A stretch of DNA of 8,505 nt from Candidatus Epulonipiscium sp. (GTDB lineage: Bacteria; Bacillota_A; Clostridia; Lachnospirales; Cellulosilyticaceae). The translations under genes were made by a program, and so were the position numbers. The stretch is taken from the NCBI GenBank assembly GCA_012841565.1, contig DUUM01000373.1, forward strand, positions 1-8,505, given 5' to 3'. The notes under the pieces were generated by a model. That model searched no databases. It was not told the DNA's origin and was given only the letters and a program-made list of their open reading frames with translations. Within the stretch, counting starts at the first letter, position 1. Each line of letters opens with the position of its first letter. Positions 1 through 6,929 of this stretch are shown here, piece after piece.

Positions 1-77
1 AAACCAATAAAAAAGGGGAGATTAAGATGATACCCTAGGTGACTATGATGCAGACCATTATACAATAAGATTTAACA

Positions 78-125
78 AAATATACGGTACTATTCACACA
101 ACTTGTGTAATGGTACCGTATATTT
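78..125. repeat. Long near-perfect inverted repeat (hairpin)
   Basis: Bases 78-90 (AAATATACGGTAC) are the exact reverse complement of 113-125. The pairing continues inward: 91-94 pairs with 109-112 (one G-T pair), C95 is bulged, and ACACAA (96-101) faces TTGTGT (103-108). The whole 48 bases can therefore fold into one stem. It is followed by a T-rich but not T-only tract and preceded by A residues, so it could be a weak, perhaps bidirectional, terminator between the cas operon and the gene to the left. Alternatively the arms could be a dyad bound by a regulator, since the arm sequence recurs at 243-258. Confidence 0.65.
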
Positions 126-242
126 CATCTATTTATGTTATTATTGATATGAGGAGTTAGAATAATCAAGAAATATGCAATTACCTTTAATATTTTTTAG
201 AAACAATTGATGCAATATTCAACTTAAACATGAAATATAGAC

Positions 243-258
243 AATGGTAGCGTATAAT
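243..258 (+). promoter_or_regulatory. Third copy of a 16-nt motif, overlapping a TATAAT box
   Basis: The sequence AATGGTAGCGTATAAT matches 109-124 at 14 of 16 positions; the reverse complement of 79-94 matches 109-124 at 15 of 16. The motif is roughly AATRGTASCGTATAWT. The copy at 243-258 ends in TATAAT (253-258), a perfect -10 hexamer. No good -35 hexamer lies 16-18 bases upstream, so the promoter would be weak or activator-dependent. The sequence AATGGTA also occurs twice 13 bases apart (243-249 and 256-262). This is a candidate control site for the cas operon, about 110 bases before the cas3 start; function is inferred from position only. Confidence 0.35.
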
Positions 259-358
259 GGTATTAACATCCAACTGAGGTGTGAAAATACAAGTGTAGTT
301 AGGATTCAATTAACTATTGCACGAATAAAGAGACATTATCTTTTTGTGTGGGGAAGGT

Positions 359-363
359 AGGAG
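359..363 (+). promoter_or_regulatory. Ribosome binding site that decides the cas3 start
   Basis: AGGAG lies 5 bases before the ATG at 369. The in-frame GTG at 348, which would add seven residues, has no purine-rich site in front of it; it is preceded by a T run. The ATG at 369 is therefore preferred. Confidence 0.8.
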
Positions 364-368
364 AAAGA

Positions 369-2792
369 ATGAAAATAGCGCGGTTTTGTGAAAAAACAAA
401 TTCAGTACAGTCTGTAAAAGAGCATTTGGATAATGTTAGCAAACTTTCTAGCAAAAGGGCTGAAAATATAAACTTAGCCAACACTGCCTATCTTATAGGA
501 TTATTGCATGATATGGGGAAATTAAGCACTGAATTTCAAGCATACATAAAAAAACAAATGACAGATAAAGATAAAAATAATAAGAACACTAAAGTAGATC
601 ATGCGGTATATGGTGCAAAATATATCTATGATAAATATAAGAATGGAAACAAGATGGAGCAATATAGTTCCCAGGTCATGTCGTTAGTTATTTGTTATCA
701 CCATGGTGGACTTCCAAATTGTATTGATACAAACAATAAAATAGCACTAATAAGAAGAATTGAAAAACTATGCGATATAAGCTATCAAAAAGTAAAAAAA
801 GAATTCCAAAACATTTATAAACAAGAAAAACTAGAAAAGTTATTTTCTGAAGCTAATAAAGAAATTGAAACCTTCTTGAAAAGGATTTCCTACGGCGCAT
901 CGGATAAGGGTAATATTCCGTTCGAAGTTCACTTGCTTATTAAAGTACTTTATAGTCTTATAATCGATTCAGATTGGTTAGATAGCTATTTATTCGAAAT
1001 TAAAAAACCTTATTATGAGGGAATAGACTTAAGTGAAGATATAGATTTGTATATTCAAAATCTACAAGTGAAATTAGACCAATTCAAGAAGCTAATACCG
1101 ATTAGTGAAAAACAAAGGGTTGTATTTGATAAAAGAAATGAGATTGCAGATGATTGCCAGGAACGATCCAATGCCCCTACGGGGATCTACACATTAACCG
1201 TACCAACAGGAGGCGGAAAAACAATTTCCAGCCTAAGATTTGCACTAAACCACGCAAAGAGCCAAGGAAAAGAAAGGATATTTTATATAGCACCATACAC
1301 AAGTATAATCGAGCAAAATGCGGGAGAGGTTAGGGGAATACTAAAGTGTGGTGATAACTTATTAGAATATCATTCTAATATTTTAAGTGATCCTGCAAAA
1401 GAAGAAATGGTATATGAGGATGGACAAGATATAAAAATATTAAGTGATAGATGGGATTATCAGTTTGTCTTTACCACAATGGTACAATTTTTAAATACTT
1501 TATATGCTTCACCTTCATCAAATATTAGAAGGCTACAAAGTCTTCCAAATTCAGTAATAATCTTCGATGAAGTTCAATCGATTCCCTTACACTGTATATC
1601 TTTATTTAATGGAGCTGTTAATTTTCTGAATAAATGTTTGAATTGTACCATTGTTTTATGTACGGCCACGCAACCAGTTTTACATGAGCTTAATAGGCCT
1701 ATAAGATTATCAAAAAATCATGAAATTGTAAACAATGTTCCAGATGCATTTGAAAAATTAAAGCGTGTTAAAGTTGTAGATAAAACCAGGCCAGAGGGAT
1801 ACGACTACCAGGAAGCAGCCAACTTCATAATGGATAGTCAAGAGAAAAATTCAAGTATTTTACTAATTGTCAACACTGTTAATACAGCAGAGAGTATCTA
1901 TACATTACTTGAAAAGTCTGATTTTAAAGGTAGGCTTTATTACTTAAGTTCTAATATTTGCCCATCCCATCGAATGACAGTTGTGGATGAGATGAAGGAA
2001 TCGCTCTTTAAGAAAGAAGCTACTATTTGTATAAGCACTCAAGTAATAGAATGTGGTGTTGATATAAGCTTTAATTGTGTAATAAGGAGTCTTTCTGGGC
2101 TTGACTCTATTGCTCAGGCATCGGGTAGATGCAATAGGCATGGAGAGGTTGAAGAGACGGAAACATATGTTATAAATTTTCAGAAAGAATGCGAAAATAC
2201 AACGAGGCTTAAATCTATTGAGATAGGAAAAATAAAAACAACAGCTATCCTTGATTTATATAAACGAGATCCTATAAAGTTCGATTCTAGTTTGTTGTCT
2301 ACAAAAGCAATATATCAGTATTTTAGAAGATTTACAAAGGAAAAATCTGTAGAGAAAGAATTTGATTACCCTATTGCTAAAAGAGGAGGCACAATTTACA
2401 ACCTATTATCATCCAATCAGTCCTTAAGAAGACTATACGATGCAACTTCTGATACTATGTACAATCTTTATTTTTGTTTTCAATTTAAGGATGCAAGAAA
2501 ACACTTTAAGGTGATAGAAGATAACACGAAGGCCTTGATAGTACCTTACGAAGAGGGAAAAGAATTGATTAATGATCTAAGTTCCTCTTTGAACTTTCAA
2601 GAGAAAATAAAGGCTTTAAAGAAAGCCCAAGTTTATTCAGTGAATGTTTTTGAATATAAGTTTAAAATTTTAGACGAACTAGGTGCCATTAGTACATGTG
2701 ATGTAGAAGGGGTGTACATATTAAATGATGGATTCTATGATGAAAATAAAGGTATTACTCTAGAAAAGAAATTAAAACCACTATTTTTGTAA
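369..2792 (+). CDS. cas3: CRISPR-associated nuclease-helicase Cas3 (type I-C)
   Basis: This is the effector nuclease of type I interference. It is recruited by target-bound Cascade, unwinds the target DNA with ATP and degrades it through a metal-dependent HD nuclease domain. The 807-residue product has the usual order. An N-terminal HD domain (about 10-230) has candidate metal ligands H19, H47-D48 (HDMGK), H78, H111-H112 and the DSDWLD segment from D200. A superfamily 2 helicase follows: Walker A PTGGGKT (279-285), DEVQ box (400-403), a CTATQP motif III, an ECGVD motif V, and motif VI QASGRCNR (583-590). The C-terminal domain runs from about 640 to the end. All catalytic motifs are present and the frame is intact. 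HD and helicase are fused in one chain, as is normal for I-C. It is the first gene of the operon, and its stop codon overlaps the ribosome binding site of cas5c. Confidence 0.97.
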   Translation: MKIARFCEKTNSVQSVKEHLDNVSKLSSKRAENINLANTAYLIGLLHDMGKLSTEFQAYIKKQMTDKDKNNKNTKVDHAVYGAKYIYDKYKNGNKMEQYSSQVMSLVICYHHGGLPNCIDTNNKIALIRRIEKLCDISYQKVKKEFQNIYKQEKLEKLFSEANKEIETFLKRISYGASDKGNIPFEVHLLIKVLYSLIIDSDWLDSYLFEIKKPYYEGIDLSEDIDLYIQNLQVKLDQFKKLIPISEKQRVVFDKRNEIADDCQERSNAPTGIYTLTVPTGGGKTISSLRFALNHAKSQGKERIFYIAPYTSIIEQNAGEVRGILKCGDNLLEYHSNILSDPAKEEMVYEDGQDIKILSDRWDYQFVFTTMVQFLNTLYASPSSNIRRLQSLPNSVIIFDEVQSIPLHCISLFNGAVNFLNKCLNCTIVLCTATQPVLHELNRPIRLSKNHEIVNNVPDAFEKLKRVKVVDKTRPEGYDYQEAANFIMDSQEKNSSILLIVNTVNTAESIYTLLEKSDFKGRLYYLSSNICPSHRMTVVDEMKESLFKKEATICISTQVIECGVDISFNCVIRSLSGLDSIAQASGRCNRHGEVEETETYVINFQKECENTTRLKSIEIGKIKTTAILDLYKRDPIKFDSSLLSTKAIYQYFRRFTKEKSVEKEFDYPIAKRGGTIYNLLSSNQSLRRLYDATSDTMYNLYFCFQFKDARKHFKVIEDNTKALIVPYEEGKELINDLSSSLNFQEKIKALKKAQVYSVNVFEYKFKILDELGAISTCDVEGVYILNDGFYDENKGITLEKKLKPLFL

Positions 2793-2804
2793 AGGAGAGC
2801 CAAA

Positions 2805-3554
2805 ATGAGAAACAGTATAACTTTTAAGATCACAGGGGATTATGCTTTATTTACAGACCCAGTAACAAAAATTGGAGGAGAAAAATCGACAGCAATGTTA
2901 CCGACATATCAGGCTTTGAAAGGTATATGTGAATCGATATACTGGAAGCCCTCAATCATCTGGGTTGTAGACCGGGTAAAAATTATGAACAAGATACAAA
3001 CTGAATCTAAGGGAATTAGGCCTGTTAAATATAATGGCGGCAATGATTTATCAAGGTATTTATATTTAAAGGATGTGGCATATGTTGTAACAGCACATTT
3101 TGAATTTAACTTTAATAGGCCTGAATTTAAAGTAGACCATAATGAAAACAAACATTATTTTATTACAAAAAGATCCTTGGAGAGAGGGGGAAGAAGGGAC
3201 GTATTCCTTGGGGTAAGGGAGTGCCAGGCATATGCCGAACCAGCCAATTTTAATAATGAAAAAAGTTACTATGAAGAAATGGGGGAGATGGCGTTTGGTA
3301 TGCAATATCATTCTTTAAGTTATCCAGATGAAAATGGTAAGAATAAGCTTTTAACAAAGTTTTGGTATCCTAAGATGGTTGATGGGGTCATTAATTTTTG
3401 TAGGCCAGAACAATGTCCTAAGGAAGTTAAAATTAGGGATATGGCCCCTAAGGTATTTGATGCAGAAAATTATTCTGGTTTAAAAGAAAGGCAATTACTA
3501 GAAGGATATAATGAGGAGGTGATTGAGCGTGAGCTGGATAACAATGCTAGATGA
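2805..3554 (+). CDS. cas5c: Cas5c (Cas5d), pre-crRNA endoribonuclease and Cascade subunit
   Basis: Type I-C loci lack Cas6; here Cas5c cuts the repeat RNA and stays bound to the 5' handle in the surveillance complex. The 249-residue product has the RAMP-fold start typical of Cas5 (ITFKITGDYALFTDP) and the PTYQALKGICESIYWKP segment. Established work on the Bacillus halodurans protein assigns catalysis to Tyr46, Lys116 and His117. Counting from this ATG gives Y46, K116 and H117 at the same numbers, so the protein is expected to be active. AAAGGAG at 2791-2797 sits 7 bases before the start and overlaps the cas3 stop, which suggests translational coupling. The 3' end overlaps the start of cas8c by 26 bases. 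No cas6 is seen in the window, in line with this role. Confidence 0.96.
   Translation: MRNSITFKITGDYALFTDPVTKIGGEKSTAMLPTYQALKGICESIYWKPSIIWVVDRVKIMNKIQTESKGIRPVKYNGGNDLSRYLYLKDVAYVVTAHFEFNFNRPEFKVDHNENKHYFITKRSLERGGRRDVFLGVRECQAYAEPANFNNEKSYYEEMGEMAFGMQYHSLSYPDENGKNKLLTKFWYPKMVDGVINFCRPEQCPKEVKIRDMAPKVFDAENYSGLKERQLLEGYNEEVIERELDNNAR
3514..3519 (+). promoter_or_regulatory. Ribosome binding site that decides the cas8c start
   Basis: AGGAGG lies inside the cas5c coding sequence, 9 bases before GTG at 3529 and only 3 bases before an in-frame TTG at 3523. The spacing favours GTG 3529, which also gives the MSWI N-terminus that I recall as usual for Cas8c proteins. Confidence 0.75.
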
Positions 3555-5412
3555 AACATATGACAATATCAAAAAACAAAATGGTGACGGTCTGCTAGCA
3601 GTTGCTCATTCAGAGCAAAATGCTCATATTGAGATTATATTAAACGAAGATAGTGTTATGATAGGAGCTAATTTTGTGGCAAGGGAAAATGCAGTTACAT
3701 TAATTCCAGTAACAGAAGCTTCAGCTAGCAGAAGTAGTGGAATAACACCCCATCCGCTATGTGATAAACTTCAATATTTGGCAGGGGATTATGAAGACTA
3801 TACGGATAAAAAAGGAATAAAGCATCATAGTGCATATATGGAGCAATTAGGGAAATGGAAAGAATCTAGTTATAGTAATAAAAAGGTAGAAATTATCTAT
3901 GATTATTTAATCAAGGGGAATTTAATTGAAGACTTAGTTAGATTCAAAATACTATCTTTGGAAGCTAATGGTAAACTTGCAGATAAGTTTGATGCAGGTG
4001 ATATAAAACTTTCAGTAGGTAAACAATTAGATTCCTTTATAAGATTTAGGGTGATTACCCTTGAAGATGATGAAGAGACTGTTTGGGAAGATGAAAAGCT
4101 GAGAAAGGACTATACAGAGTTTTATCTTTCTCAACAAGAAGAAGTGGGTTTTTGTTATGTGAAGGGGGAAATGGTGGCCTGCACAAGCAACCACCCATCT
4201 AAAATTCGGCATTCAGGGGATAAGGCAAAAATAATATCATCTAATGATACATCTAATTTTACATTCAAAGGTAGGTTTAAGACTGCCCAAGAAGCCATGA
4301 CCATAGGTTATCAAGTGTCTCAGAAGGCACATAATGCTTTAAAATGGTTAATAAAAAATCAAGGACAAAAGGTTGGGGAGAAGGTTTTTGTTTTATGGGG
4401 GACAGAAGCTCAAAAAACACCAGAGGTTTTTGGGGATACATTTGATTTTATTGATGGTTTCATGGAAGATTATTTAGATTCAGAAGAAGTGGACATTACA
4501 GGAATAGAATTATCCAAACAATTCAACCAAGCAATATTAGGTTATAAAAATGCCATCAAACCAAATACAAAGCTTGCATTAATGGGTGTTGAGGCAGCTA
4601 CAACAGGTAGAATGTCCATCATATTTTATCGTGAATACAATGGACTAGATGGCCATGAGTTAATGACGAATATAGAAAATTGGCACAGAACATCATCGTG
4701 GAATCACAGATATAAGTTTAAGGACAAAAAGAATGTAGCCTTTAATGGGGCTCCTTCTTTAAGGGATATAGGGACAGTGGCATATGGAACCGATAGAGGC
4801 AAGTCCATAGAAGCAGATGCTAAGGTATTATCCAATGCGGTTGAAAGATTACTAGCATGCGTAATAGATGGTAGTAAAATACCAAAGGACATTCCAATAA
4901 GGATTATTGAAAGGGCTAAGCGCCCCCAAAACTACAAAGAAGTATACACATGGTTAAAGGTGCTAACGATTGGGTCTGCTATGTATAGAAAGTATTTATA
5001 CGATTATAAAAAGGAGGAGTACACGATGGAAGTGAAGGAAACTAATAATTTAGCCTATAATTGTGGTAGATTACTAGCAGTTGCCGATGCCATAGAGAGT
5101 TGGGCTCTAAGGGAAAGTAGCGATGGTGGTTCCATCAGAACAACAAATGCAATGAGGTATTTTACAAGGTTTTCAATTTCGCCATGTAAAACATGGGGGA
5201 TCATTAATGACAAGCTTAACCCCTATAAACAAAGGTTAGGTGCAAAAGGTGGCAAATTATATAAACTTTTAGGAGAAATTTCAAGCTTGATAGATCCGGA
5301 AGAATTTGAAAAAGCTGTAAACTTAGATGGGTGTATGATATTAGGATTCGATACTCAAAGACAAGCATTATTTAATACAAGTAGAAAAGAGAAAAATGAG
5401 GAGGAATTATAA
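3529..5412 (+). CDS. cas8c: Cas8c (Csd1), large subunit of the type I-C Cascade
   Basis: This is the large subunit, which in the family recognises the PAM and helps open the target duplex before Cas3 recruitment. From GTG 3529 the product has 627 residues, a normal length for Csd1. Recognition rests on the start MSWITMLDETYD, the block VTEASASRSSGITPHPLCDKL (about residues 62-81), the adjoining QYLAGDYEDY, and the conserved C-terminal stretch around RLLAVADAIESWA. The C-terminal 128 residues correspond to the small subunit Cas11c and are very probably also made separately (see 5026-5412). The start overlaps the end of cas5c by 26 bases in another frame, and the stop directly abuts the cas7c ATG. 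The start codon choice (GTG 3529 over TTG 3523 or ATG 3544) is likely but not certain. Confidence 0.95.
   Translation: MSWITMLDETYDNIKKQNGDGLLAVAHSEQNAHIEIILNEDSVMIGANFVARENAVTLIPVTEASASRSSGITPHPLCDKLQYLAGDYEDYTDKKGIKHHSAYMEQLGKWKESSYSNKKVEIIYDYLIKGNLIEDLVRFKILSLEANGKLADKFDAGDIKLSVGKQLDSFIRFRVITLEDDEETVWEDEKLRKDYTEFYLSQQEEVGFCYVKGEMVACTSNHPSKIRHSGDKAKIISSNDTSNFTFKGRFKTAQEAMTIGYQVSQKAHNALKWLIKNQGQKVGEKVFVLWGTEAQKTPEVFGDTFDFIDGFMEDYLDSEEVDITGIELSKQFNQAILGYKNAIKPNTKLALMGVEAATTGRMSIIFYREYNGLDGHELMTNIENWHRTSSWNHRYKFKDKKNVAFNGAPSLRDIGTVAYGTDRGKSIEADAKVLSNAVERLLACVIDGSKIPKDIPIRIIERAKRPQNYKEVYTWLKVLTIGSAMYRKYLYDYKKEEYTMEVKETNNLAYNCGRLLAVADAIESWALRESSDGGSIRTTNAMRYFTRFSISPCKTWGIINDKLNPYKQRLGAKGGKLYKLLGEISSLIDPEEFEKAVNLDGCMILGFDTQRQALFNTSRKEKNEEEL
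5011..5019 (+). promoter_or_regulatory. Internal Shine-Dalgarno site within cas8c, for cas11c
   Basis: AAGGAGGAG stands in the middle of the cas8c reading frame. Its AGGAGG core (5012-5017) is 8 bases before an in-frame ATG at 5026. It is as strong and as well spaced as the sites of the real genes here, and it encodes an unremarkable Lys-Lys-Glu-Glu stretch in cas8c. Confidence 0.85.
5026..5412 (+). CDS. cas11c: Cas11c, small Cascade subunit from an internal start in cas8c
   Basis: The product would be 128 residues, in the same frame as cas8c and sharing its stop; it begins MEVKETNNLAYNCGRLLAV. In type I-C (and I-B, I-D) systems, published work shows that the small subunit is translated independently from within the large-subunit gene and forms the inner belly filament of Cascade along the non-target strand. 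The position near the 3' end of cas8c, the length, the mainly helical-looking composition and the strong Shine-Dalgarno site 8 bases upstream all fit. It corresponds to Cas8c residues 500-627. No separate cas11 gene exists in the locus. Expression is inferred, not seen. Confidence 0.85.
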   Translation: MEVKETNNLAYNCGRLLAVADAIESWALRESSDGGSIRTTNAMRYFTRFSISPCKTWGIINDKLNPYKQRLGAKGGKLYKLLGEISSLIDPEEFEKAVNLDGCMILGFDTQRQALFNTSRKEKNEEEL

Positions 5413-6276
5413 ATGGGTGTATTAAAAAACAAAATTGACTTTAAAGCGATTATTACAGTGGAAAATGCAAATGCAAATGGTGACCCACTCAATGGGAATA
5501 TGCCGCGCACTACAAATGATGGTTTGGGGGAAATATCTGATGTTTGTTTGAAACGTAAAATTAGAAATCGTCTAATGGATTTAGGAGAGAATATTTTTGT
5601 TCAATCAGACGACAAAAACAATGATGGCTTTACTAGTCTTAGAGATAGGGCAGATGGAAATGAAACCTTGAAAGCTGAACTAAAAAAAGGGAAAAAAGCT
5701 AATAAGGAAATTTATGCAGAATTAGCAAATAAAGAGTGGATTGACGTAAGAAGTTTTGGCCAAGTTTTCGCATTTAAGGGATCAGAATTATCTTTAGGAA
5801 TTAGAGGACCTGTATCTTTGCATCCAGCATTTAGTATAGATCCTGTTGATGTATCTAGTATTCAAATTACAAAAAGTGTTAATAGTGAAGGTGGATCTAG
5901 TGGTAAAGCCTCAGATACTATGGGCATGAAACATAGAGTGGATTTTGGCGTATATATTCTAAAGGGCAGCATTAATGTTCAATTAGCAGAGAAAACAGGA
6001 TTTACAGAAGAAGACGCTGAAAAGATACAAGAAGCCATACGAACCCTATTTGTAAATGATAGCTCAGCGGCAAGGCCGGAGGGGAGTATGAATATTCACA
6101 AATTGTATTGGTGGAAGCATAATAACAAAATAGGTCAATATTCAACCAAAAAAGTCCATGAAAGCATAAAAATAATAAAAAAGGATGGTGTTACTTTTCC
6201 AAAAAGTATGGAGGACTATGATATTATTGAGACAAGATTAGATGGATTAGAGTGTAATATGTCCAATGGAATATAA
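5413..6276 (+). CDS. cas7c: Cas7c (Csd2), Cascade backbone subunit
   Basis: Several copies of this RAMP protein line the crRNA spacer and form the backbone of the I-C surveillance complex. The 287-residue product carries the Csd2 signatures: VENANANGDPLNGNMPRTT (about 17-34), the GLGEISDVCLKRKIRNRL segment (37-54), WIDVRSFGQVFAF (109-121) and RGPVSLHPAFSIDPV with QITKSVN (131-157). Cas7 needs no catalytic residues for DNA targeting. The ATG follows the cas8c stop with no gap; AGGAGG at 5399-5404 lies 8 bases upstream, inside the end of cas8c and cas11c. A dedicated strong site suits a subunit needed in several copies per complex. The 3' end overlaps cas4 by 11 bases. Confidence 0.97.
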   Translation: MGVLKNKIDFKAIITVENANANGDPLNGNMPRTTNDGLGEISDVCLKRKIRNRLMDLGENIFVQSDDKNNDGFTSLRDRADGNETLKAELKKGKKANKEIYAELANKEWIDVRSFGQVFAFKGSELSLGIRGPVSLHPAFSIDPVDVSSIQITKSVNSEGGSSGKASDTMGMKHRVDFGVYILKGSINVQLAEKTGFTEEDAEKIQEAIRTLFVNDSSAARPEGSMNIHKLYWWKHNNKIGQYSTKKVHESIKIIKKDGVTFPKSMEDYDIIETRLDGLECNMSNGI

Positions 6277-6925
6277 GCAAAAGGAATATTTAATGCTATC
6301 TGGAATCCAGCATTTTGCATTTTGTAGGCGGCAATGGGCATTGATTCACATAGAAAATCAATGGCAAGAAAACTACCATACTGCAGTTGGAAAGGTATTT
6401 CATGAAAAAGCACATGACAATACTTTTGTTGAAAAAAGGGGAGATACAATTACTTCACGCGCTATTCCTATTCACTCTACCGAGTTAAAAATTAGTGGAG
6501 AATGTGATATTGTTGAATTTAGGAAAAATTTGAATGGAGTAGAAATCAATGGATATGAGGGCCTTTATATACCTTATCCCATTGAATATAAAAAAGGTTC
6601 CCCTAAAAAAACAGATATAGATATTTTGCAGCTTGTTGCACAGGCAATGTGCTTAGAAGAAATGTTTCTTTGTGATATAGATAGGGGATATATTTATTAT
6701 GGGAAAACTAGGCACAGAGAAGAAATCGTTATTTCAGATGAGTTAAAGAATAAAGTGAGTACAATGGTAAAAGAAATGCATATGATTTTCAAACAAAGCT
6801 ATACACCAAAAGTAAGACTAACAAAAGCATGCAATTCCTGCTCCCTTAGAGAGGTTTGTTTGCCAGAGTTATCTACGGTTAGGAGTGCAAAGTCATATAT
6901 AGAAAAAAATATAGAGGAGGCATAG
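6266..6925 (+). CDS. cas4: Cas4, RecB-family nuclease of spacer acquisition
   Basis: Cas4 trims prespacers and selects those with the right PAM and orientation, working with Cas1 and Cas2. The 219-residue product has the four cysteines of the Fe-S cluster: C20 in AFCRRQW, and C189, C192 and C198 in ACNSCSLREVC. The RecB-like nuclease residues are also present: H46, D81 (GECD), E107 and K109 (PIEYKKG), then QLVAQAMCLEEMF as the Q-motif. All key residues are present. The start is not certain. ATG 6266 keeps an EYLMLSGIQHF N-terminus that I recall as usual in this family, but it has only a weak ribosome site. ATG 6293 has AAAAGGA at 6279-6285, 7 bases upstream, and would give 210 residues with all motifs intact. 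The gene overlaps the end of cas7c by 11 bases. Confidence 0.95.
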   Translation: MEYKQKEYLMLSGIQHFAFCRRQWALIHIENQWQENYHTAVGKVFHEKAHDNTFVEKRGDTITSRAIPIHSTELKISGECDIVEFRKNLNGVEINGYEGLYIPYPIEYKKGSPKKTDIDILQLVAQAMCLEEMFLCDIDRGYIYYGKTRHREEIVISDELKNKVSTMVKEMHMIFKQSYTPKVRLTKACNSCSLREVCLPELSTVRSAKSYIEKNIEEA

Positions 6926-6929
6926 TAAA

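Larger units (their letters stand above)
1..347. other. Non-coding region upstream of the cas operon
   Basis: No convincing gene is visible on either strand in this AT-rich stretch. It contains a long hairpin, a 16-nt motif in three copies and a TATAAT box, each listed separately. It is probably the control region of the cas operon plus the end of whatever lies to the left. A frame open from 26 to 163 lacks a usable start with a ribosome binding site and was not called. Confidence 0.7.

Noticed and set aside
26..163. An open forward frame of 45 codons upstream of the operon, partly protein-like (GDYDADHYTIRFNKIYG)
   Set aside because: It is bounded by a stop at 23-25, its only ATG codons are near the 3' end without a ribosome site, and it runs through the long hairpin. 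It could at most be a decayed gene end.
152..177. AGGAG at 152-156 before ATG 175, suggesting a leader peptide
   Set aside because: The spacing of 18 bases is too long and the frame stops after 11 codons.
270..290. TGAGGTGTGAAAAT as a degenerate CRISPR repeat of a regulatory crRNA-like gene (creR type) upstream of cas3
   Set aside because: The similarity to the repeat end is weak and gapped, and the stem half CGCACTC is missing.
348..368. GTG at 348 as the cas3 start
   Set aside because: No Shine-Dalgarno sequence in front of it, while ATG 369 has AGGAG at a good distance and the HD domain needs no extra residues.
1944..2141. Reverse-strand open frame in the cas3 helicase region
   Set aside because: Shadow of cas3 motifs V and VI; short and without recognisable features. 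The same applies to the reverse frames within cas5c, cas8c and cas7c/cas4.
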